Assembly (NCBI GenBank): GCA_002937585.1
Contig: PTKE01000016.1
Location: forward strand, 1-35,353
Direction: 5' to 3'
Origin: Alphaproteobacteria bacterium MarineAlpha9_Bin6
GTDB taxonomy: Bacteria; Pseudomonadota; Alphaproteobacteria; UBA7887
DNA: 35,353 nt
Every line of letters starts with the position of its first letter. The stretch's first letter is position 1. Positions 8,219 through 16,725 of this stretch are shown in pieces. Made by a program: the position numbers and the translations under genes. A model generated the notes under the pieces. The model saw only the letters and a list, made by a program, of their open reading frames with translations. It was not told where the DNA came from and did not search any database.

Positions 8219-9129
8219 CCGATAAATGGGGCAGTCGAATAGACATCGACAGGTGTTGCCAGCAAATCATAGGCAAATTTGATACACACCAGAATTACCA
8301 AGAGAGCGAGTAAAATTCGCAACTCGTCGCCGCGCAGCCGCGCGCCAACTCTAGTGCCAAACTGAGCCCCCACGACGGCACCTAGCAGGAGGATCAACGC
8401 CAACAATATGTCTACAGTCTGATTGGTGGCGGCATGCAAAAGAGTGCTATTAGCCGTGACAAAGATAATCTGAAACAGCGATGTGCCCACTACCATGGCG
8501 GTTGGCATGCCGAGAATATAAATCATAGCGGGAATCAGTATAAAGCCGCCTCCAACCCCCATGATCGCGGACATGATGCCAACACACAGCCCAATCCCGG
8601 CTGGAACTAACGCGCTGATGTACAATTTAGACTTACGGAAACGCATCTTGTAGGGCAGCCCATGTACCCAATAGTGAACATGCATGCGTTCCCGTCGGCC
8701 GCCCCGCCGTCTACGTATTATGGAACGCCCGCTCTCGATAGCCATCAACGTTCCTACCACACCCAAAAACAATACAAAGGTGAGCGATATAAATTCGTCG
8801 ATATGCCCTGTGGAGCGCAACTTCCTAAATAGCCAGACACCCAAGCCAGAGCCAATTGCGCCGAATATGACCAGCACAAAGCCCATCTTTAGGTCCACGT
8901 TTCCTCGTCGCCAGTGTGCAAGAAATCCAGAAACGGACGAAGCGGTGATTTGGTTTGCCTCGGTCGCCACTGCGACTGGAGGCGGCACACCTATAAGTAT
9001 GAGAAGCGGTGTCATTAAAAACCCACCGCCAACTCCAAACATGCCTGAAAGAAAGCCAACCCCCGCACCCATGCCTAACAACAGCACAATGCTGACCGAC
9101 ATTTCGGCGATGGGCAGGTAGATTTCCAC
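8215..9129 (-). CDS. TauE/SafE-family sulfite/organosulfonate exporter
   Basis: A 304-residue polytopic inner-membrane protein with about eight hydrophobic segments. The two repeat halves each carry the family motif: SGMFGVGGGFLMTPLLIL (residues 28-45) and SAIMGVGGGFILIPAMIY (near 185-202). TauE/SafE proteins export sulfite, sulfoacetate or related anions. The start ATG 9129 (MEIYLPIAEMSVSI) matches homologues. It heads the TauE-TIGR02186-Usp operon; no sulfonate-degradation enzymes are nearby, so the substrate cannot be named. The upstream gap (9130-9293) shows no other feature I can support. Confidence 0.93.
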   Translation of the reverse strand: MEIYLPIAEMSVSIVLLLGMGAGVGFLSGMFGVGGGFLMTPLLILIGVPPPVAVATEANQITASSVSGFLAHWRRGNVDLKMGFVLVIFGAIGSGLGVWLFRKLRSTGHIDEFISLTFVLFLGVVGTLMAIESGRSIIRRRRGGRRERMHVHYWVHGLPYKMRFRKSKLYISALVPAGIGLCVGIMSAIMGVGGGFILIPAMIYILGMPTAMVVGTSLFQIIFVTANSTLLHAATNQTVDILLALILLLGAVVGAQFGTRVGARLRGDELRILLALLVILVCIKFAYDLLATPVDVYSTAPFIG

Positions 9130-9293
9130 CGGCGCTATTTACAAAAACATTAGGTTGCGAAAGGTTTTGCTCTTAGACTCACCAGTGCGCAAGTTTTTTT
9201 TAATTGCCCACCCATAAAACCACTGATAGCCAAAGCGTCGCCCCTTTGCCAAACGAATTTCCAATTCCCGTGCCGCCCTTGTGACACAACCAT

Positions 9294-10286
9294 TCACAAC
9301 AGCCCTGCCAGTTTCTTGACTTCGGATAATATTGGTGTCGCAATTTCCGTTGCGCGTTCTGCGCCGTCCGACAGCACCTGATCTACATAGTTTGGATCGT
9401 CGCAGAGTCGCTTCATTTCCTTGCCGATAGGTGCCAGAACCGAAACCGCAAGATCAACGAGCTGTAACTTGAAAACAGAAAATGGCTCGCCCGCGAATTC
9501 TTCGCAGACTTGTGCAACGGTCTTGTCAGCAAGAGCACCATAGATGCCCAGTAGGTTAGCCGCTTCTGTGCGCCCTTCAAGACCGTCCGGTGATCCCGGT
9601 AAAGGCTCTGAGTCGGTCCGTGCTTTGCGGACTTTAAGTGCAATCGCATCGGCATCATCAGTCATGTTAATACGCGAATAATCGGAGCCATCGGATTTGC
9701 TCATCTTCTTAGAGCCATCGCGCAAGCTCATCACTCGTGCTGCAGCTCCCAGAATCAGCGGTTCAGGCATCGGAAAGAGTTCGGTTTTGAACATACTATT
9801 GAATGCCTGCGCTATATCCCGGGTCAACTCCAAATGTTGTTTCTGATCCTCGCCCACTGGAACGTGTGTGGCCTTGTAGAGGAGTATGTCAGCAGCCATC
9901 AGTGTGGGGTAGGCGTAAAGTCCCACCGTCGCGTTGTCGCGGTGCTTGCCCGCCTTCTCCTTGAACTGCGTCATTCGGTTGAGCCACCCGAGACGTGCAA
10001 CACAGTTAAAAATCCAGGCCAGCTCGGCGTGTCCAGAAACTCGGCTCTGATTAAACACTATGTTGTTCGCTGGATCGATACCAGCAGCCAGCAGACCGGC
10101 TGTTACCTCGCGAGTATTAGCGCGCAACTCGTCTGGATCTTGGGGTGCGGTAATTGCATGTAAATCGACGACACAATAAATGCAGTCATATTGTTCCTGA
10201 AGGCGGACCCAATTGCGGATTGCACCCAGATAATTTCCTAGGTGCAGGTTGCCGGTAGGCTGAACGCCAGAAAAAATACGGTTCAT
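9294..10286 (-). CDS. trpS: tryptophanyl-tRNA synthetase
   Basis: A 330-residue class I aminoacyl-tRNA synthetase that charges tRNA-Trp. The HIGH-like motif is [12 protein letters not shown] (residues 12-23) and the KMSKS motif is [11 protein letters not shown] (near residue 193), both intact. Length is normal for the bacterial enzyme. The start ATG 10286 has a strong GGGGGAG ribosome-binding site. It lies downstream of murJ on the same strand, with a 186-bp gap containing a terminator-like hairpin, so it probably has its own promoter. Confidence 0.97.
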   Translation of the reverse strand: MNRIFSGVQPTGNLHLGNYLGAIRNWVRLQEQYDCIYCVVDLHAITAPQDPDELRANTREVTAGLLAAGIDPANNIVFNQSRVSGHAELAWIFNCVARLGWLNRMTQFKEKAGKHRDNATVGLYAYPTLMAADILLYKATHVPVGEDQKQHLELTRDIAQAFNSMFKTELFPMPEPLILGAAARVMSLRDGSKKMSKSDGSDYSRINMTDDADAIALKVRKARTDSEPLPGSPDGLEGRTEAANLLGIYGALADKTVAQVCEEFAGEPFSVFKLQLVDLAVSVLAPIGKEMKRLCDDPNYVDQVLSDGAERATEIATPILSEVKKLAGLL

Positions 10287-10417
10287 GGCTCCCCCATTTG
10301 AATGAGCGCACTGCCGGCGGTGTATCGTCCCAACAGGGATAGGTCAATCTTCCACGCCATTCAATTCAAACATAAGGCTCAAGGCTACACACCTTATGCA
10401 GTAAACTTTTGAAAGGC

Positions 10418-10446
10418 GTTCTCCAATTCCATCCGTTTTGGAGAAC
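10418..10446 (-). terminator. hairpin downstream of murJ, likely terminator
   Basis: A perfect 9-bp inverted repeat, GTTCTCCAA and TTGGAGAAC, with an 11-nt loop, lies 26 bp past the murJ stop. A second, shorter stem (CCCC-N8-GGGG, 10449-10464) sits between it and murJ. In the direction of transcription the stem is followed by GCCTTTC rather than a clean T-run, so termination may be partial. Confidence 0.5.
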
Positions 10447-10472
10447 TACCCCATTGTAACGGGGAAAAGTAC

Positions 10473-12011
10473 TTAGCCCCTCAGCGCCATTTTTAAATCT
10501 CGCCATCGCATGGCTTCAATAGCGGTCGCTACCATCGCAAAACTGCTCACCCCAAGCAAAACCAGGCCAAGAAGTGCTAACACTTTCAGTCCTAACCCTC
10601 CCTCCAACCAAGGATCTACGACTTTAGAGAAGGCCAGTAACAAAAGTGCCATCACCACGCATGCGATCAACATGCGCGGAACTCGGCGCCGAAGCAATCT
10701 ATCGGGGTTAAAATAGCCGCGCCCATGCAAGCCTTTGGCTAACAGAACAACGTTTAACCAGGATGACAAAGCACTAGCCAGCGCAATACCGATCACACCA
10801 AAAGGTTTAATAAATGCCAGGTTTAGGACCACATTCGCAACAAGCGCCCAGATTGCTGCCCGCACGGGTGTACGGGTATCCTTTCGTGCAAAATATCCGG
10901 GCGCAAGGACCTTTACTAAAACAAATGCGGGTAACCCGACCCCATAAGCCGTCAGCACACCAGCAGTAATCATCGTTGCATTTGCATCAAAGGCTCCACG
11001 TTCAAATAATACATGGATGACCGGCATAGCTATCACTATCAGAGCCGCTGCGGCGGGTAAGGTCAGCAGTAGTGAGTATTCGATCGCCCTATTTTGTGAG
11101 TTAAATGCAGCATCCGTCTGCTTTTCACCTACCTGACGAGACAGGGTTGGGAGAAGTGCTGTACCAATTGCAACCCCGATTACACCTAGTGGCAATTGCA
11201 CCACCCGGTCCGCATAGTAGAGATGTGATACGGAGCCATCCGACAACAATGAAGCAATGATCATATCCACCACCAAATTTAGCTGCACGACACCAGCACC
11301 AACCACCGCGGGCAACATCAGCACTAGAAGATTTTTTACAGCAGGAGTTAGACTCGGCAAGGGCAGGCGAGGTAACATATTCGCCCGTTTGCAGTTCCAG
11401 GCGAGCCAAAGAAATTGCACAAGTCCCGCAGCAGTCACACCCCAGGCAAGCGCATGGGCTGGGGTTTGGCCTGTGCGGGCGAAGGCTAATAAGGACCCGA
11501 TCAAGCAAAGGTTTAGTAACACGGGCGCCGCAGCGGCTGCAGCAAAACGATCGAGGCTATTCAACAAACCACCTAGCAGCGACACAAGAGAGATAAACAA
11601 CAGATACGGAAAGGTAAGGCGGGCTAGGTAAACCGTCAGATCAAACTTCGCAGGATCATCTGCAAATCCCGGCGCAATCGCGAGCATCAGCCACGGCATT
11701 GCGATCTGAGCCAGCACCACCACTGCTAACAAAGCCCACAATAGAACCGAGAGCGCATCCTCAGCAAAGGCTCTCGCAGCCGTTCGCCCGTCAGCTGCTA
11801 GGGCGCCTGCAAACAACGGCACGAATGCCAGGTTGAAAGCACCTTCCGCGAACAAACGACGAAACAAGTTGGGAAGTTTAAACGCAACGAAGAATGCGTC
11901 GCCCGCCGCACTCGCCCCCAGAAAAGCGGCAATTAGAATATCGCGCGCGAACCCGAGAACGCGCGAGAGCATTGTAAATCCACCGACAGTTGCCGCAAAT
12001 CGAATTAACAT
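10473..12011 (-). CDS. murJ: lipid II flippase MurJ (MviN)
   Basis: A 512-residue multi-pass membrane protein of the MOP superfamily that moves lipid II across the inner membrane for peptidoglycan synthesis. The N-terminus AATVGGFTMLSRVLGFARD is the hallmark MurJ start, and the helical pattern fits 13-14 transmembrane segments. Conserved segments are GDAFFVAFKLPNLFRRLFAE (residues 37-56) and PLGVIGVAIGTALLPTLSRQ near 275. The start is ATG 12011. In related genomes glnD and murJ are neighbours; here the deacylase remnant and a mandelate-racemase-family gene lie between them. Confidence 0.97.
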   Translation of the reverse strand: MLIRFAATVGGFTMLSRVLGFARDILIAAFLGASAAGDAFFVAFKLPNLFRRLFAEGAFNLAFVPLFAGALAADGRTAARAFAEDALSVLLWALLAVVVLAQIAMPWLMLAIAPGFADDPAKFDLTVYLARLTFPYLLFISLVSLLGGLLNSLDRFAAAAAAPVLLNLCLIGSLLAFARTGQTPAHALAWGVTAAGLVQFLWLAWNCKRANMLPRLPLPSLTPAVKNLLVLMLPAVVGAGVVQLNLVVDMIIASLLSDGSVSHLYYADRVVQLPLGVIGVAIGTALLPTLSRQVGEKQTDAAFNSQNRAIEYSLLLTLPAAAALIVIAMPVIHVLFERGAFDANATMITAGVLTAYGVGLPAFVLVKVLAPGYFARKDTRTPVRAAIWALVANVVLNLAFIKPFGVIGIALASALSSWLNVVLLAKGLHGRGYFNPDRLLRRRVPRMLIACVVMALLLLAFSKVVDPWLEGGLGLKVLALLGLVLLGVSSFAMVATAIEAMRWRDLKMALRG

Positions 12012-12220
12012 TCCTGCGTTCTAATCATCAATTAGGGCGAACATAAGGAAGCTCTCATCCAAACCCCGTACCCCCTGACATCATAGGACAAAGATCATTG
12101 CGCCGAAGCCAACCCACCCCATTAGTTAATAATGAAAGGGCTCAACTATTTGCTGGCCGGCCAAAGTCGGTTGGATTGCCACGTTCTCCCATCGCGGTTC
12201 TCCGATTCAGAGCGTTTTTG
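12012..12220. other. non-coding gap between murJ and the deacylase remnant
   Basis: About 210 bp without a convincing gene. On the minus strand one short open stretch ends in the frame IQPTLAGQQIVEPFHY (stop near 12130); it could be the tail of a deleted gene, but it is too short to identify. No promoter, repeat or hairpin that I would defend. Confidence 0.4.
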
Positions 12221-12561
12221 TTAGGCTAGCGCACCCTGCATGAGGTTAATGAGATAACCCTCGCTTCCGGGCCGATTCGTTGCAAAACCAACCCACAATT
12301 GCCAAAAACTGTCGTTGTCACACCGTGGCATGACGACGGAGTGAGATATGGATACCAAGTAGCTTGTCCGTCGTAATGAGTCTGGACATCGACCCAACCT
12401 GGCAGCACTAGAAGATCAGTTGCGTCAATTTCACGGCGCGCCGACATTAGATTTGTGCCTACTGCACTAATGCATGCTCCGTCGATTACAACATCCCCTA
12501 GCCGCGCAGGTTTTCCTGTACCGTCAATAATAGTGCCGATACGGATAACCAAGTCATGCAT
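12221..12561 (-). pseudogene. N-acyl-D-amino-acid deacylase family amidohydrolase, 5' remnant
   Basis: Only about the first 110 residues remain of a family that is normally about 500-570 residues long. The frame from ATG 12561 reads DLVIRIGTIIDGTGKPARLG and then VLPGWVDVQTHYDGQATW, the usual amidohydrolase opening. The metal-binding HxH motif (normally HTHYDGQ) reads QTHYDGQ, losing the first His. After GVTTTVFGNCG the frame shifts: a missing base in a short G run (plus-strand CCC, 12292-12294) must be restored to continue GFATNRPGSEGYLINLMQGA, which then hits a stop at 12221. The unshifted frame ends at 12226. The rest of the gene is absent. Homologues hydrolyse N-acyl-D-amino acids; this copy cannot. 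Confidence 0.87.
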
Positions 12562-12569
12562 GGATGTTG

Positions 12570-12589
12570 CAGTTCAAAAAATTGAACTG
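12570..12589. promoter_or_regulatory. perfect 8-bp inverted repeat with AAAA centre
   Basis: CAGTTCAA-AAAA-TTGAACTG lies between the mandelate-racemase-family gene and the deacylase remnant, 9 bp upstream of the remnant's start. An ATGCAT hexamer stands on each side (12556-12561 and 12591-12596). It could be an operator for the former deacylase gene or a hairpin ending the upstream transcript; no T-run follows the stem. Regulatory function is inferred only from symmetry and position. Confidence 0.4.
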
Positions 12590-12614
12590 TATGCATATAT
12601 CAATCAACTGGATG

Positions 12615-13805
12615 TCAAATTTTAGGTGGATGTGCTCGTATCACTTCCTCGTCGAGATCTGCCCCCCATCCGGGGCCTGTGGGTAGTTTCAAATACCCAT
12701 CCTTAATCACCGGAGGTACCGTCACTAGGTCATCCTTCCAAGGGACATCGTCGATGTCAATCTCCATAATTCTCAAATGCGGGACTACAGCACAAAAGTG
12801 AGCGCTCATCAGCGTGGACAAATGCCCATAGAAATTATGCGGAGCCACATTGATCTCATAGGGTTCAGCCATAGCGGCAATCTTGAGCGATTCCAGAATC
12901 CCATTCCACGGCACGTCGATGATTGCTACATCCATCGCATGCTGCTCAAGGAAAGGCTTGTATTGGCGACGTCCGTAAAGTGACTCACAGGAAGCAATCG
13001 GAGTTTTGCATGCACGCCTAATATCGCGCAGCGCTTCGGGATCATAAGTATCGATTTCAAACCACATCAGACCGAGGTCGTCGAGCGCCCGTACCATCGT
13101 AAGATAGCCTTCGGTTTTGAAGTTGAAATTCATGTCAAGCAACACCTTGACTCCCGGTCCTGCGCCTTCCTGGAGTGCCATAAGCTGGTCTCGCACTGCC
13201 GCAGTAAGGCCGTCGTGAGGGTTGAGCGCAAGGTCCCATGAGCCTTGGTCTTCACGTCGCGTCGAAAAACCGGCCATATACATCTTTGGCTCGCTGCCAT
13301 CGAACAAAAACATATTGGTCTTAAGTGCCGTGAGACCGGACGCCGCCACCTCACTACCTAACTTCTGGCAACCATCTAACGAATTGAGTTGCGGAACACC
13401 CAAGACTTCATGATGATGGAGCCGATAGGTGCCACAGTGCGACCAGTACAGTCGTATTGAGTCCCGCACTGGTCCGCCAAGCATTTCATAGACCGGTACC
13501 CCAAGTGCTTTTGCCTTCACGTCAACTAATGCATTCTCAATAGCCGCGATCGCCTGCGAAACCATCCCGCCCGGCGCCTGTCGGGTCTGTCCATAAAGCG
13601 AAGCGGTGATCCGTTCGACAGAACGGGGGTCGACGCCAATGAGGCTATCGGCCAGCGGGCGCATTACAGCAGTTAGACCCTTTGAGCCGTAGGATTCGTT
13701 GTATTCCGAGTAGCCAACCACACCCGCGTCGGTAACAACCTTGAGAAAGGAAAACACGCGCCAACCGGCGTCGCAGTGAAGGTCCTCAATTTTTGTGATT
13801 TTCAT
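12615..13805 (-). CDS. mandelate racemase / muconate lactonizing enzyme family protein (enolase superfamily)
   Basis: A 396-residue enolase-superfamily protein with an N-terminal capping domain and a C-terminal barrel. The metal ligands are visible: Asp224 (LLDMNFNF), Glu250 (WFEIDTYD) and Glu274 (SCESLYGRR). Candidate catalytic residues are Lys162 in GLTALKTN and His323 in VAPHNFYGHL. The KxK motif of mandelate racemase itself is not present (KTN), so an acid-sugar dehydratase or a different racemase is as likely; the substrate cannot be assigned. The start ATG 13805 fits the family, though the ribosome-binding site is weak. It sits with the deacylase remnant between glnD and murJ, an unusual position that suggests insertion of a catabolic patch. 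Confidence 0.88.
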   Translation of the reverse strand: MKITKIEDLHCDAGWRVFSFLKVVTDAGVVGYSEYNESYGSKGLTAVMRPLADSLIGVDPRSVERITASLYGQTRQAPGGMVSQAIAAIENALVDVKAKALGVPVYEMLGGPVRDSIRLYWSHCGTYRLHHHEVLGVPQLNSLDGCQKLGSEVAASGLTALKTNMFLFDGSEPKMYMAGFSTRREDQGSWDLALNPHDGLTAAVRDQLMALQEGAGPGVKVLLDMNFNFKTEGYLTMVRALDDLGLMWFEIDTYDPEALRDIRRACKTPIASCESLYGRRQYKPFLEQHAMDVAIIDVPWNGILESLKIAAMAEPYEINVAPHNFYGHLSTLMSAHFCAVVPHLRIMEIDIDDVPWKDDLVTVPPVIKDGYLKLPTGPGWGADLDEEVIRAHPPKI

Positions 13806-13847
13806 AGTGACTATTCGGTTTCAATTCGGGATTGAGAATGTTGACGA

Positions 13848-16625
13848 TTATTCTGCCGCCGTTGCCGCAGTTTCTGGATTGGACGGCAGTTGATTTGGTT
13901 CTGCCAAGATATTCAGCAACATCTTTTGTATTTGCGTTATATGAATATCCTCCATTATCTTCATTCCAAACATGTCCTTGACGTAAAAGACATCTACTGC
14001 CCTTACTCCGTAGGTGGTAATTCGTGCGGAACCGACTGACAAGCGCAGTTCGCCAAGCGTCCGAGTGATATCGTAAAGCAGTCCGGCTCTATCTCGAGCA
14101 TTGACCTCAACCACCGTATAGGTTGCACTAGCGTTGTTGTCGACGAGGACACGCGGCGCAACAGTGAACACATTTGTGCGAGTTGGCAACAAAGTCAGTT
14201 CTGCCAAGGCACGCGCCGGCTTAAAATCACGCGTTAGCGTCTTTTCGATGGTAGTTGCGAGTCTCTCCAGGTGCTCAGGTCTTTCATAAGACCCACCGGC
14301 CGCATCCTGAATCCAAAACACATCGAGAGCCATCCCGTCCGTGGTGGAGGACACGCGCGCATCAACAATATTTGCGCCAGACACCGCCATAGCCCCTGCA
14401 ATGCCCGCAAATAACCCGTGATGGTCTGGGCAATAGATTGTGATCTCAGTCACAGCACGAAAATGGTCGACACGGGCATCAAATGCAAAGGTGCGTTGCT
14501 CCTCATCAGCGTAACGAATAAAGTTTGCATGACGAGCATGAGAGTCCGTGTCAAATGACAACCAGTAACTCGGATATCCACGTCCAACGTGAGTTTCTTT
14601 CTTATCTTCGGGCCAGTCCGTGAGTGCGGCGCGAAGCGCGTCCTTTGCTGCCTTGACACGTTCTTTTCTATCCAAGCGGGTGCGCCCTGCACTCAGCTCC
14701 GCTGCCGCCTCATCATACAGATCTCGCATCAATTGGCCTTTCCACCCGTTCCAAACTCTCGGCCCAACAGCACGAATGTCTGCCACGGTAAGGACCAACA
14801 ACAACCGCAACCGCTCCAATGATTGCACCACCTCAACGAAATCCTGCACGGTCCGCGGATCGCCAATATCTCGTTTGAAGGCCGTGTTTGAGAACAACAA
14901 ATGATGTTCCACTAACCACGCTACGGTTTCCGTATCCTCAAAGCTCAAGCCAAGCCTTGGCCCCAGCTTGCGTGCAATTTGTGCCCCAATTATTGAATGG
15001 TTCCCGCCTCGTCCTTTGCCAATATCGTGAAGGAAAAGGGCAAGATACAGCACTTCACGAGACAGCAAGTCCCCAACGATTTTCGTCGCTAAGGGAAGCT
15101 CCTCGGTGAACTCTCCGCTCTCCATCCCTGACAGGATTCCAACTGCAAAGACCGTATGCTCATCAACCGTGTAAACATGGTACATATCGTGCTGCATTTG
15201 TGCGACAACGCGACCGAAATCCAGAATGAACCGGCCCAGAACACCTGCCTCGTTCATTCTTCGTAAGGTCGTCCCCGGATCCTTACGGGAAGTCAGAATT
15301 TCTAAAAAATACCGATTGGCCAGCGGATTCGCCCGCAAACGCGCATCAATTCTCGTTAAACTGCGGGTTATCAGGCGAAGCGCGTGCGGATGGACATCGA
15401 GCTCGTGGCGCTGCGCCACTCTGAATAGTTCTATCATTTTGACTGGATCGACGTCAAAAGTGTCATCAGCAATAATGTTGAGGCGGCCATGGGCAGCTAT
15501 GAACCCATCGACCAACTGCTCCGTCGCTCCCAGCCAGGGCAGACGGAGTCTCGGCCGGCGTTGATGCTCTACTTCCAGAGCAGCGCAAAAAATACGGGTC
15601 AAATTTCCAACGTCCTTAACGACCCTATAATAATATTTCATAAACCGCTCTACGCCGACGGCATTGGACCGATCCGTAAAATTCATTGCCTTAGCAACAA
15701 TCAGCTGCTGATCAAACGTTAAACGATCTTCTGCGCGTTTAGCCGAGTAGTGCAGATGAAAACGTACGGTCCAGAGAAATCGGTGTGCCCTCCGAAAAAC
15801 CTTAATCTCTTCAGCCGTCAGCACCCCATGGGTAACCATGTCATCAATGTGCACAATCCGATACAGATATTGAGCAATCCAGAACAGCGTGTGCAAATCA
15901 CGCAACCCGCCCTTGCCGTCCTTAACATTGGGTTCCAATACATATCGGGAATCTCCCATCTGAGCGTGGCGCTCATTCCGCTCCGCAAGTTTAGCTGCCA
16001 AATAACTTGCGCCTCCACCACTGATCACCTCGTTCTCGAAGCGGTTTTTCAGCTCAAGGAATAACGGTTGTTCTCCGCATACGAGTCGTGCTTCCAGCAG
16101 GCTGGTGCAAATAGTCGTATCCTTCTTGGCTCGCGCAACAGATTCATTGATCGATCGTGTCGCATAACCGACCGTCAAGCCTAAGTCCCACAAAAGGTAA
16201 AGAACGTATTCAACTACCTGCTCCGCACGCGGCGTCAGTTTCCAAGGATGAAGAAATGAAAGATCAACATCTGAAAATGGGGCCATTTCTCCGCGCCCAT
16301 AACCGCCAACCGCGATCAGTGCAAGCCTGTCCGCAGCGGTAGGATTAACGGCGGGGAAAACGCGCCTGTCAACGTACTCAAAAATAATTGTGATTAATTG
16401 GTCAAACAGATAGCTATTGGCTGCGCCAACTTCAGGCCCTTTAGCTCCGGCCTGGAAGGCTCTCTTGATTGCTTCACGACCAGTCTGGAGGCTATCCTTT
16501 AGCAAGGAAGCTAATACCGCACGTCGTCGGACTGGGTCCGAAATTTGTTCCGTCAGAGCAGTAACCCTACCGCTCAGTGTCCGTCGATTAATAATCTCGC
16601 GTCGGTTTTTATTGATGTTCATCAA
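13848..16625 (-). CDS. glnD: bifunctional [protein-PII] uridylyltransferase / uridylyl-removing enzyme
   Basis: A 925-residue nitrogen sensor that uridylylates or deuridylylates PII proteins according to the glutamine level. Domains in order: nucleotidyltransferase with GGYGRGEMAPFSDVDLSF (residues 107-124); a helical linker with NVKDGKGGLRDLHTLFWIAQ; an HD hydrolase domain with LFLHDIGKGRGGNHS (near the middle); and two C-terminal ACT domains (ITIYCPDHHGLFAGIAGAM and VEVNARDRAGLLYDITRTL) that bind glutamine. All catalytic motifs are intact and the length is normal. Start choice between the two adjacent ATG codons is open. It is 100 bp downstream of mutS on the same strand. Confidence 0.97.
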   Translation of the reverse strand: MMNINKNRREIINRRTLSGRVTALTEQISDPVRRRAVLASLLKDSLQTGREAIKRAFQAGAKGPEVGAANSYLFDQLITIIFEYVDRRVFPAVNPTAADRLALIAVGGYGRGEMAPFSDVDLSFLHPWKLTPRAEQVVEYVLYLLWDLGLTVGYATRSINESVARAKKDTTICTSLLEARLVCGEQPLFLELKNRFENEVISGGGASYLAAKLAERNERHAQMGDSRYVLEPNVKDGKGGLRDLHTLFWIAQYLYRIVHIDDMVTHGVLTAEEIKVFRRAHRFLWTVRFHLHYSAKRAEDRLTFDQQLIVAKAMNFTDRSNAVGVERFMKYYYRVVKDVGNLTRIFCAALEVEHQRRPRLRLPWLGATEQLVDGFIAAHGRLNIIADDTFDVDPVKMIELFRVAQRHELDVHPHALRLITRSLTRIDARLRANPLANRYFLEILTSRKDPGTTLRRMNEAGVLGRFILDFGRVVAQMQHDMYHVYTVDEHTVFAVGILSGMESGEFTEELPLATKIVGDLLSREVLYLALFLHDIGKGRGGNHSIIGAQIARKLGPRLGLSFEDTETVAWLVEHHLLFSNTAFKRDIGDPRTVQDFVEVVQSLERLRLLLVLTVADIRAVGPRVWNGWKGQLMRDLYDEAAAELSAGRTRLDRKERVKAAKDALRAALTDWPEDKKETHVGRGYPSYWLSFDTDSHARHANFIRYADEEQRTFAFDARVDHFRAVTEITIYCPDHHGLFAGIAGAMAVSGANIVDARVSSTTDGMALDVFWIQDAAGGSYERPEHLERLATTIEKTLTRDFKPARALAELTLLPTRTNVFTVAPRVLVDNNASATYTVVEVNARDRAGLLYDITRTLGELRLSVGSARITTYGVRAVDVFYVKDMFGMKIMEDIHITQIQKMLLNILAEPNQLPSNPETAATAAE

Positions 16626-16725
16626 TCTCGCCCCTGCCCAGCAAACCGGCAGTAGAGTTCGAATGCCAATTCCACACTATACAGCTTGGGTAGACGCACA
16701 CACCACCAGGCGCCGGTCACCGCTC

